The position numbers and the translations under genes were made by a program. Below, piece by piece: positions 1-5,259 of a stretch of 6,115 nt of DNA; within the stretch, counting starts at the first letter, position 1; the number at the start of each line of letters is the position of its first letter. The notes beneath the pieces were generated by a model. The model was not told where the DNA came from and ran no database searches. It was given only the letters and a program-made list of their open reading frames with translations. Origin of the DNA: Desulfobacterales bacterium. GTDB lineage: Bacteria > Desulfobacterota > Desulfobacteria > Desulfobacterales > JAHIVH01. The stretch covers positions 1 through 6,115 of the forward strand of contig JAGVHJ010000259.1 of the NCBI GenBank assembly GCA_020056645.1. The letters run 5' to 3'.

Positions 1-1428
1 AACCTTGTCGCTCTCCACAATCACCCTAAGTTCACGTCCCGCCTGAATGGCATAGGTATTGGCGACGCCCTTGAATGAGTTGGCGATTTGCTCCAGATCC
101 TCCAAACGTTTGACGTAATTCTCAAGAAGCTCCTTACGGGCTCCTGGCCTGGCTCCTGAGAGGGAATCCGCGGCCTGGACGAGCAAATCATAGACCGATT
201 CAGGAGGCACATCCTCGTGATGGGCGGAAATCGCCTGAACAATTTTGGGAGACTCGCCATATTTTTTAGCGAGTTTCGCCCCAATCACCGCATGGGGTCC
301 CTCAACCTCATGATCAATGGCCTTACCGATATCGTGCAGAAGGCCCATCCGCTTAGCCAATTTAACGTTCAATCCCAGTTCAGAGGCCATGATGCCGCAC
401 AATGCGCCTACTTCAACCGAATGCTGCAATACATTCTGGGCGTAGCTTGTCCTAAATTTCAATTGGCCGATAACCTTAATAAGCTCAGGATGAATATTAT
501 GCACACCCAACTCGAAAGCGGCTTGTTCGCCCGCTTCTTTCATGGCCACATCAACCTCTAGCTCAACTGTCTTGACAACCTCTTCAATTCTGGCTGGATG
601 GATTCGACCATCTGCAATCAATTTCAGCAAGGAGAGCCTCGCGACCTCGCGCCTTACTGGATTAAATCCAGAAAGAACAACCGCTTCTGGCGTATCATCG
701 ATAATCAAATCAATGCCTGTTGCGGCTTCAAGCGCCCGGATGTTCCTGCCCTCCCTACCAATAATGCGACCTTTCATTTCGTCTTCCGGCAAAGGAACCA
801 CGGAAACGGTACGTTCAGCCACAAAGTCGCCCGCATACCGCTGAATGGCGGTCGCCATAATTTTTTTGGCGACCCTGCTCGCCTCTTCCTGAGCTTCAGT
901 GGTGACCCGTTTCACCATCTTCGCCCCTTCATGGCGAGCCTCGTTTTCCATGGCTCGTATCAAGAGTTCCTTAGCTTGTTCGGAGGTCATGCCAGAAATA
1001 TTTTCCAATTTGGATTTCTGCTCTTCAATTAATGCAAGATAATGAGACTCCTTTTTCTGGATCTCCTCCTCTGCATTTTGAATGTCTTTCTCTCTGATGA
1101 TCAGCTCTTTATCTCTTTTTTCATAAACATCTTGACGTTTATCAAGGCCTTCTCTCTTTTGAAGCAGCCGCTTCTCCTGCCTTTTTAATTCGTTGCGAAT
1201 CTCATTGGTTTCTTGATCAAACTCGCTTTTCATTTTAAAAAGCCGGTCCTTCGCCTCAAGTTTGGCTTCTTTAAGAAGGGTGTCCGCCCTCTGCTTTGCA
1301 TCCTCCAATATTTTCATGGACTCTTCGGCTACAGCTTTAGCCTGTTTTGCATTGAAGCTATTTTTTACCCAATAGGCCAGACCAAATCCGCCTCCTAACC
1401 CAATAATACAAAAAATTATTTCATACAT
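1..1428 (-). CDS. rny: Ribonuclease Y, 3'-truncated by window edge
   Basis: RNase Y is a membrane-anchored endoribonuclease that begins mRNA decay. The 476 visible codons show the full family architecture. Residues 3-20 form a hydrophobic N-terminal anchor (IIFCIIGLGGGFGLAYW). A long charged coiled coil runs from about 25 to 190, rich in E, K, Q and R. A KH RNA-binding domain follows at about 205-270, with the loop GRIIGREGRN at 220-229. The HD phosphohydrolase domain starts near 330 and carries H336, the HD pair in LLHDIGKAIDHE (H365, D366), HHED at 403-406 and D421. The family is usually about 520 residues, so roughly 45 C-terminal residues lie outside the window; nothing suggests a broken gene. 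The start is ATG at 1428, with AGGAG at 1439-1443 ten bases upstream; the next ATG is out of frame and closes at once. It lies downstream of the 6S RNA and may share transcription with it and zapA. Identification is firm. Confidence 0.97.
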   Translation of the reverse strand, partial: MYEIIFCIIGLGGGFGLAYWVKNSFNAKQAKAVAEESMKILEDAKQRADTLLKEAKLEAKDRLFKMKSEFDQETNEIRNELKRQEKRLLQKREGLDKRQDVYEKRDKELIIREKDIQNAEEEIQKKESHYLALIEEQKSKLENISGMTSEQAKELLIRAMENEARHEGAKMVKRVTTEAQEEASRVAKKIMATAIQRYAGDFVAERTVSVVPLPEDEMKGRIIGREGRNIRALEAATGIDLIIDDTPEAVVLSGFNPVRREVARLSLLKLIADGRIHPARIEEVVKTVELEVDVAMKEAGEQAAFELGVHNIHPELIKVIGQLKFRTSYAQNVLQHSVEVGALCGIMASELGLNVKLAKRMGLLHDIGKAIDHEVEGPHAVIGAKLAKKYGESPKIVQAISAHHEDVPPESVYDLLVQAADSLSGARPGARKELLENYVKRLEDLEQIANSFKGVANTYAIQAGRELRVIVESDKV

Positions 1429-1438
1429 ATCGTTTATT

Positions 1439-1443
1439 CTCCT
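1439..1443 (-). promoter_or_regulatory. Ribosome binding site of rny
   Basis: AGGAG on the minus strand lies ten bases before the ATG at 1428. It fixes the rny start. It sits nine bases downstream of the leader hairpin at 1453-1479, so the folding of that hairpin could influence access to it. Confidence 0.8.
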
Positions 1444-1452
1444 AATCTTTTT

Positions 1453-1479
1453 ATATAAACGGTCAAAGACCGGTTATAT
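1453..1479 (-). repeat. Hairpin in the rny leader
   Basis: This is an inverted repeat with two 12-base arms around a three-base loop (TTT on the minus strand). Eleven of the twelve positions pair, with one C/T mismatch. On the minus strand the arms are ATATAACCGGTC and GACCGTTTATAT. It lies between the 3' end of the 6S RNA and the rny ribosome binding site. Neither strand has a proper T-tract after it: the minus strand continues AAAAAGATT. It is therefore a poor rho-independent terminator. A leader structure, an mRNA-stabilising stem or a processing site between ssrS and rny are possible readings; none is shown by the sequence. Confidence 0.65.
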
Positions 1480-1509
1480 GAGTAATGCCATTCGTTCGAT
1501 AAAGGAAAG

Positions 1510-1690
1510 AGCCCCCCATCTTTGTGCCGTGCTGGTTGGTCCTTAAACCACAGGATTAAAGGTGGGCATCCTGTTGTTTCTTCAGGCTTTTCTGAAAATT
1601 CAGAACATGCACACCGAAACAAGTAAAGATTCCCATTCAGCATACTTTGAGCAAAAGAACATCATCCGGTCACGAACACGACAGGGGGCG
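1510..1690 (-). ncRNA. ssrS: 6S RNA
   Basis: 6S RNA mimics an open promoter and sequesters the housekeeping RNA polymerase holoenzyme, mainly in slow growth. Length (about 180 nt), position after zapA and structure all fit. The terminal stem pairs CCCCC (1684-1688) with the G-run at 1512-1517. Beyond an internal loop, GTGTTCGTG (1671-1679) pairs with CACGGCAC (1524-1531), eight pairs with one bulge. The GTGTTCGTGACCGG stretch resembles the E. coli 6S 5' segment AUGUUCGCAAGCGGGCC. The 3' part, AGCACGGCACAAAGATGG, resembles its GCGGCGGCAUCUCGG end. The apical arm pairs 1561-1569 with 1607-1615 (8 of 9), and the unpaired flanks between form the large central bubble. A zapA-ssrS order is known in gammaproteobacteria. 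No convincing protein gene fits here. Exact ends are approximate. I see no strong promoter of its own in 1691-1794: TAGTAC at 1702-1707 is a weak -10 candidate, so it may be processed from a zapBA transcript. Confidence 0.85.
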
Positions 1691-1794
1691 ATACATTTTT
1701 CGTACTACAAATAGAGGAAATTTCTAAATAACACACATGAGGGGATAGTTCCTTCAGAAGAAAGAGAGGTCTAAAAACAAGAAGGCATAGCGAA

Positions 1795-2088
1795 TCATTG
1801 TTGCAGATGATCGATTTTAACACAAATATTTTCCAATCGATCAGATATATTTTCCAATAAATCTTTATGGTTATTTTTAAGTTTAAAATACTCACCCGAT
1901 ATATTCAAAGCAGCTAACAATAATAGCTTGAATCGTAACACACCAGGCGTTGTTTCCTTGAGTTTCTTCTCTACTTTTAGAACCTCATCCACAAGGAAAT
2001 CAGCGACCATTTTTGCATTGTCGAACTCAACCTCAGTCTTAAACTTATAGGTTTCTCCAAAAAGTTCTATTGTTACAATATCATCCAA
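1795..2088 (-). CDS. zapA: Cell division protein ZapA
   Basis: ZapA is a cytoplasmic protein that binds FtsZ and bundles its protofilaments at the Z-ring. The 97 residues have the family length. The N-terminal globular domain carries VTIELFGETYKFKTE (5-19), then an AKMVADFLVDEVLKVEKKL helix (25-43) and the conserved LLLLAALNISGEYF core (55-68). A coiled-coil tail (about 65-97) serves for dimer and tetramer formation. The frame opens at TTG 2088 (TTG GAT GAT ATT GTA). An in-frame TAA lies 15 bases upstream and no in-frame ATG or GTG lies in between, so TTG is the only standard start that preserves the domain. The best Shine-Dalgarno, GGAAGG at 2104-2109, ends 15 bases from it, which is unusually far. 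It follows the ZapB-like gene by 45 bases and precedes the 6S RNA. The identification is good; the start is less certain than the frame. Confidence 0.9.
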   Translation of the reverse strand: MDDIVTIELFGETYKFKTEVEFDNAKMVADFLVDEVLKVEKKLKETTPGVLRFKLLLLAALNISGEYFKLKNNHKDLLENISDRLENICVKIDHLQQ

Positions 2089-2103
2089 TGATTCTGAACA
2101 TTA

Positions 2104-2109
2104 CCTTCC
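2104..2109 (-). promoter_or_regulatory. Displaced Shine-Dalgarno ahead of zapA
   Basis: GGAAGG is the only strong purine-rich site between the ZapB-like gene and zapA. It sits 15 bases before the TTG start and one base before an out-of-frame ATG at 2102. That ATG opens a six-codon frame ending in a TGA at 2082-2084, which overlaps the zapA start. Coupled initiation is possible but unproven. Confidence 0.45.
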
Positions 2110-2133
2110 AAAGTATTATCGTGTTATCCCAAA

Positions 2134-2376
2134 TTAAACCAACTCTGAGAAATCCTTTAATTTTATCAATAAGCTTTCAATTTTATTCTGAATTATCTCT
2201 CTTTGTTCTGCCTGACGGTTTTCCGCCTCGGTTTTATCTTGAAGCTCCTGTTCTAATTTATCAACCCTTGTTTGAAGCTCCCTATTTTTCAGCTTCAAAC
2301 TATCAAAAATTTCAAGTAAATGATCGATTTTCCCTTCAAGGGATTCAACAGTATTTTGAATTCGCCCAATAGTCAT
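2134..2376 (-). CDS. zapB: ZapB-like coiled-coil cell division protein
   Basis: This is a small protein, 80 residues from the start chosen here, almost entirely predicted coiled coil. It has heptad-like hydrophobic spacing over residues 10-75 (for example LEGKIDHLLEIFDSLKLKN and LQTRVDKLEQELQDK). The C-terminal IIQNKIESLLIKLKDF resembles the tail of ZapB or TIGR02449-type proteins encoded beside zapA. ZapB-type proteins work at the Z-ring through ZapA. Assignment rests on size, coiled-coil character and place directly ahead of zapA, not on catalytic motifs, so the symbol is provisional. The start is ATG 2376 with AAGAGG (2382-2387) five bases upstream. The frame stays open to a GTG at 2400, but a promoter -10 at 2402-2407 puts the transcript start near 2395, downstream of that GTG. 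It is likely first in a zapB-zapA-ssrS(-rny) unit. Confidence 0.8.
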   Translation of the reverse strand: MTIGRIQNTVESLEGKIDHLLEIFDSLKLKNRELQTRVDKLEQELQDKTEAENRQAEQREIIQNKIESLLIKLKDFSELV

Positions 2377-2381
2377 CCACA

Positions 2382-2387
2382 CCTCTT
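2382..2387 (-). promoter_or_regulatory. Ribosome binding site deciding the zapB start
   Basis: AAGAGG lies five bases ahead of ATG 2376. It lies inside the reading frame if the upstream GTG at 2400 were used, so it argues for the shorter, 80-residue protein. Confidence 0.7.
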
Positions 2388-2401
2388 GAAATCTTTGCAC
2401 C

Positions 2402-2431
2402 TATATAATCGTTTATGGGAATTTAAGTCAA
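2402..2431 (-). promoter_or_regulatory. Sigma70-type promoter of the zapB-zapA-6S unit
   Basis: The minus strand carries TTGACT at 2426-2431 (five of six bases of the -35 consensus). Eighteen bases later it has TATATA at 2402-2407 (four of six of the -10 consensus). The start of transcription would fall near 2395, giving a leader of about 20 bases before the ATG at 2376. It occupies the gap right behind the glmU-like stop codon, so the division genes can be expressed independently of the upstream genes. No operator-like repeat is evident. Confidence 0.7.
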
Positions 2432-2442
2432 GATATTTTACC

Positions 2443-3195
2443 TTAAGAACTCTTCATGAGACTTTCAACAAGTTGAAGTGTTTGAATATCGTTTATACCG
2501 ATTGTTTCATTTGCATTTTCTGAAAGAACAAGTCCGATTTTTTTATTCAACCGATTCCCAGCCTTCACAACATCGGTCAGATAATATTCTCCTTGTACAT
2601 TATTCGGTTTTAAATCGTTCAAGAACAGTTTCAGATCATTTGTATTGATACAATAAACACCCGAATTAACCATTCTATTTTTTTTCTGCTCGGGAGAGGC
2701 GTCGGCTTCTTCTACAATATCGATGATGTTTCCATCTGAACCAAGGATAATCCGACCATATCCCGTAGGATTCTTCATTTCAACAGTTAAAACGGAAATA
2801 TCATAGCCTTCAAGCAAATTTTTAGAAATAAGTGAAACAATGGAGTCGCTTTTTATCATCGGAACATCCCCACATAGTATCACAATTTGTTTAATATGAT
2901 GTTTTAGATAGGGAAGAGCGCACATAACAGCGTGTCCGGTGCCTAATTGTTTTTCCTGATAAGCGAAAGAAATATTTTGGAAATCACTGGATATCGCGCT
3001 TTTGACCTCTTCGGCCTGATGACCCACGACGACAATCACATTGGCGTTTGAAATACCAACCGCCGTTTTTAGAACATAGGAAATCATCGGTTTGCCCAAT
3101 ATTTCATGGAGGACCTTTGCCCGCTCCGATTTCATTCGAGTTCCTTTTCCCGCAGCAAGAATGATAATACCGGTATCTTTTGCTATTCGATCCAT
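2443..3195 (-). CDS. UDP-GlcNAc pyrophosphorylase, single-domain GlmU
   Basis: This resembles the N-terminal domain of GlmU, which makes UDP-GlcNAc from UTP and GlcNAc-1-phosphate for peptidoglycan and LPS. Its 250 residues carry LAAGKGTRM (13-21) with K27, the uracil and phosphate-binding LGTGHA (84-89), GDVP (109-112) with a Mg2+-binding aspartate D110, GYGRI (145-149), IVEE (160-163), N177, EYYLTD (203-208) and GIND with N235 matching the second metal ligand. All expected uridylyltransferase residues appear intact. Bifunctional GlmU is about 450-460 residues. This one ends in TAA right after the linker helix (LQLVESLMKSS), and no left-handed beta-helix repeats follow in any frame. The symbol is left empty because the acetyltransferase half is absent. 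The start is ATG 3195, six bases behind a G-run in GGGGGGAAAAAATG. An in-frame ATG at 3237 would add 14 unconserved residues and lies next to the atp terminator. The gene looks more AT-rich than atpD. Confidence 0.88.
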   Translation of the reverse strand: MDRIAKDTGIIILAAGKGTRMKSERAKVLHEILGKPMISYVLKTAVGISNANVIVVVGHQAEEVKSAISSDFQNISFAYQEKQLGTGHAVMCALPYLKHHIKQIVILCGDVPMIKSDSIVSLISKNLLEGYDISVLTVEMKNPTGYGRIILGSDGNIIDIVEEADASPEQKKNRMVNSGVYCINTNDLKLFLNDLKPNNVQGEYYLTDVVKAGNRLNKKIGLVLSENANETIGINDIQTLQLVESLMKSS

Positions 3196-3241
3196 TTTTT
3201 CCCCCCATTTCTTTAATGAATGTAAAGGAAATACCATTGGT

Positions 3242-3279
3242 AAAAAATGAAAAGGCAGTCCACTTAAAATGGACTGCCT
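3242..3279 (-). terminator. Rho-independent terminator of the atp operon
   Basis: A perfect ten-base-pair stem pairs AGGCAGTCCA (3270-3279 when read on the minus strand) with TGGACTGCCT (3253-3262) around a seven-base loop. A T-rich run, TTTTCATTTTTT, follows on the minus strand. It lies 53 bases beyond the atpC stop and before the GlmU-like gene, so it closes the ATP synthase operon. The plus strand has no comparable T-run after the stem, so it appears to act in one direction. Confidence 0.92.
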
Positions 3280-3332
3280 AGTTCGGTAACCGTATAATTC
3301 AGGCGAAAGATTACTTTCGAGATAGGTTCACC

Positions 3333-3770
3333 TTAATGATTGATCGACTCGACTACTCTCAGACGATGCATGGCTCTGGCCATAGCCGCACGGGCCCTGA
3401 TAAGATCAAGGTCGTGTTTGTCGTGACCACTTGCCGCCGTGGAGCTGCCGCTCAACCGTCGTTCGGCGCGTTCCAAGGCGCGTTTCGCCCTGTTAACATC
3501 GATATCCCGACGTCTTTCGGACGACTCTGCAAGAATGGTCACCTTATCGGGAAGTGCTTCCGCAAACCCCCCATTGATAAAAACCTTTCGCTCGACGCCG
3601 TTCTTATCGATATATTTCAGAACGCCGATATTCAGAGTCGTGAGAAATGTCGTATGTCCCGGAAGAACGCCGAATTCGCCACAAATTCCAGGGGCCATCA
3701 CTATTTGGACGTCTTCGCTCACCACTGCTTTTTCAGGAGTGACGATTTCAAGTTTAATATAATTAGCCAT
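3333..3770 (-). CDS. atpC: ATP synthase F1 epsilon subunit
   Basis: The epsilon subunit is part of the rotating central stalk with gamma, and it regulates ATP hydrolysis. The 145 residues hold the N-terminal beta sandwich (about 1-86) with the opening LEIVTPEKAVVSEDV, the conserved GEFGVLPGHT at 31-40 and FINGGFAE at 64-71. The C-terminal helical hairpin (about 88-143) is rich in A and R (NRAKRALERAERRL and LIRARAAMARAMHRL). A short polar, glycine and histidine-bearing link (SGSSTAASGHDKHD, 107-120) separates the two helices. The family is usually 130-140 residues, so it is slightly long. The start is ATG 3770 with AGGA seven bases upstream. It follows atpD after 21 bases in the same operon and is followed by a terminator. 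Confidence 0.97.
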   Translation of the reverse strand: MANYIKLEIVTPEKAVVSEDVQIVMAPGICGEFGVLPGHTTFLTTLNIGVLKYIDKNGVERKVFINGGFAEALPDKVTILAESSERRRDIDVNRAKRALERAERRLSGSSTAASGHDKHDLDLIRARAAMARAMHRLRVVESINH

Positions 3771-3791
3771 TGTTTATCCTAATTTTATTCT

Positions 3792-5210
3792 TTACGATTC
3801 TTTGGCCATTTTTTCAGCTTTTTCAATTGCATCCTCAATGGTGCCGACCAGGTTGAATGCGCCTTCAGGCAATTCATCGTGTTTGCCTTCGCAGATTTCC
3901 CTGAATCCCTTGATGGTATCTTCAATTTTTACATATCGACCCTTGAGTCCGGTAAAGGCCTCGGCGACATGAAATGGCTGGGAAAGAAACCGCTGCAACC
4001 GCCTGGCCCTTTTTACGACAAGCTTATCTTCATCGGATAGTTCGTCGATCCCCAGAATAGCGATGATGTCCTGAAGCTCTTTATATTTCTGAAGGGTCCT
4101 TTGCACCGTTCTCGCGACCTCGTAATGGTCTTCACCAATATAAGCCGCATCAAGAATTCGGGATGAGGAATCAAGCGGATCCACCGCAGGATAGATACCA
4201 AGTTCCGCGATGGCCCTGGATAAAACCACAGTACCGTCCAAGTGGGCAAATGTGGTTGCAGGAGCGGGGTCGGTCAAGTCGTCGGCAGGTACGTAAACGC
4301 ATTGCACCGCGGTGATGGAACCTTTGTCGGTGGATGTGATTCTTTCCTGCAAACCACCCATGTCAACCGCGAGTGTGGGCTGATACCCAACAGCGGAGGG
4401 CATACGGCCAAGGAGTGCGGATACTTCAGCACCTGCCTGGGTGAACCGGAATATGTTATCGATAAAGATGAGCACATCGGCCCCTTCTTGATCTCTAAAA
4501 TATTCGGCGCATGTGAGAGCGGATAATGCTACCCGTGCTCTGGCTCCGGGGGGTTCGGTCATCTGGCCATAAATAAGCGCGGCTTTAGAAAGAACGCCCG
4601 AATCCTTCATTTCATGGTAAAGGTCGTTCCCTTCTCTGGTTCTCTCGCCAACGCCGGCGAAAACCGATATACCGCCGTGCTGCATGGCGATGTTGTTAAC
4701 CATCTCCATCATGATAACTGTTTTTCCAACGCCTGCGCCGCCGAACATGCCCATTTTTCCTCCTCGGGGGAAGGGAACGAGCAGGTCGATAACCTTGACC
4801 CCGGTTTCGAGAACACGAACCGTTGTGTCTTGTTCGGTAAACTGGGGAGCTGACCGGTGAATAGGAAGGGTTTTTTCCATGCTGACAGGGCCCAATCCAT
4901 CCACGGGTCTTCCAACAACGTTTAAAACCCGGCCAAGAGAGGCCTTACCCACTGGCATGACAATTGGTTTTCCCGTGTCTTTTACTTTCATTCCACGGAC
5001 CAGACCATCCGTAACATCCATGGCGATGGTTCTTACAACATTATCACCCAGATGCTGGGCGACTTCAACAATGAGATTGTCTGCTTCATCGTTAATAACA
5101 GGGTTCGTTATCGCCAGAGCGGTCAGGATCGCCGGCAATTTACCTGGTTCAAATTCAACATCCACCACAGGCCCCATAACCTGTGTGACTTTTCCTAAAT
5201 TTTCTCCCAC
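3792..5210 (-). CDS. atpD: ATP synthase F1 beta subunit
   Basis: Beta is the catalytic subunit of the membrane-associated F1Fo ATP synthase. From the start chosen here it has 472 residues, the usual length. An N-terminal beta barrel (about 1-75) begins GKVTQVMGPVVDVEF. The Walker A loop GGAGVGKT is at 157-164. The catalytic glutamate lies in GVGERTREGNDLYHEM (E189). Walker B is in VLIFIDNIFRFTQAG (D251), followed by SALLGRMPSAVGYQPTL. The C-terminal helical domain holds the DELSEED-type motif as DELSDED (389-395). The frame continues to a TTG at 5231, but GTG 5210 has a perfect AGGAGG (5216-5221) five bases upstream and gives the normal N-terminus (MGENLGKVTQV). It lies 49 bases behind atpG and 21 ahead of atpC. 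All key residues are present. Confidence 0.98.
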   Translation of the reverse strand: MGENLGKVTQVMGPVVDVEFEPGKLPAILTALAITNPVINDEADNLIVEVAQHLGDNVVRTIAMDVTDGLVRGMKVKDTGKPIVMPVGKASLGRVLNVVGRPVDGLGPVSMEKTLPIHRSAPQFTEQDTTVRVLETGVKVIDLLVPFPRGGKMGMFGGAGVGKTVIMMEMVNNIAMQHGGISVFAGVGERTREGNDLYHEMKDSGVLSKAALIYGQMTEPPGARARVALSALTCAEYFRDQEGADVLIFIDNIFRFTQAGAEVSALLGRMPSAVGYQPTLAVDMGGLQERITSTDKGSITAVQCVYVPADDLTDPAPATTFAHLDGTVVLSRAIAELGIYPAVDPLDSSSRILDAAYIGEDHYEVARTVQRTLQKYKELQDIIAILGIDELSDEDKLVVKRARRLQRFLSQPFHVAEAFTGLKGRYVKIEDTIKGFREICEGKHDELPEGAFNLVGTIEDAIEKAEKMAKES

Positions 5211-5215
5211 AATGA

Positions 5216-5221
5216 CCTCCT
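5216..5221 (-). promoter_or_regulatory. Ribosome binding site deciding the atpD start
   Basis: AGGAGG, five bases ahead of GTG 5210, is a complete match to the Shine-Dalgarno core. It falls within the coding frame if the upstream TTG at 5231 were used, which argues strongly for the GTG. Confidence 0.85.
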
Positions 5222-5259
5222 GTATCGTCAATTTTGAGTATTCGTTAATATCTTTCAGG

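Noticed and set aside
598..1032. Plus-strand frame of 144 codons (and overlapping frames 217-561 and 542-844) opposite rny
   Set aside because: These are antisense shadows of the RNase Y KH and HD domains, with no domain character of their own.
1453..1479. Reading the rny leader hairpin as a rho-independent terminator
   Set aside because: No T-tract follows on either strand. The T-run at 1448-1452 lies before the stem in the plus direction, and the minus strand continues with A residues.
1434..1643. Minus-strand frame of 69 codons between zapA and rny
   Set aside because: It is explained by the 6S RNA and the rny leader, and its composition looks non-coding.
1662..1895. Minus-strand frame of 77 codons spanning the end of zapA and the start of the 6S RNA
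   Set aside because: It overlaps zapA out of frame and then runs into a structured RNA; it has no plausible protein family character.
3195..3237. Longer GlmU-like start at ATG 3237
   Set aside because: The extra 14 residues do not resemble GlmU, would translate the Shine-Dalgarno-like G-run, and begin right at the atp terminator.
3336..3782. Plus-strand frame of 148 codons opposite atpC
   Set aside because: It lies almost entirely antisense to a clear atpC, runs through the atpC ribosome binding site region, and shows no recognisable domain.
4242..4526. Frames within atpD on both strands (4242-4526, 4614-4853 and 4879-5301 plus; 4013-4249, 4274-4477 and 4709-4918 minus)
   Set aside because: These are out-of-frame readings of a strongly conserved atpD (the last also overlaps the end of atpG), without independent start signals or domains.
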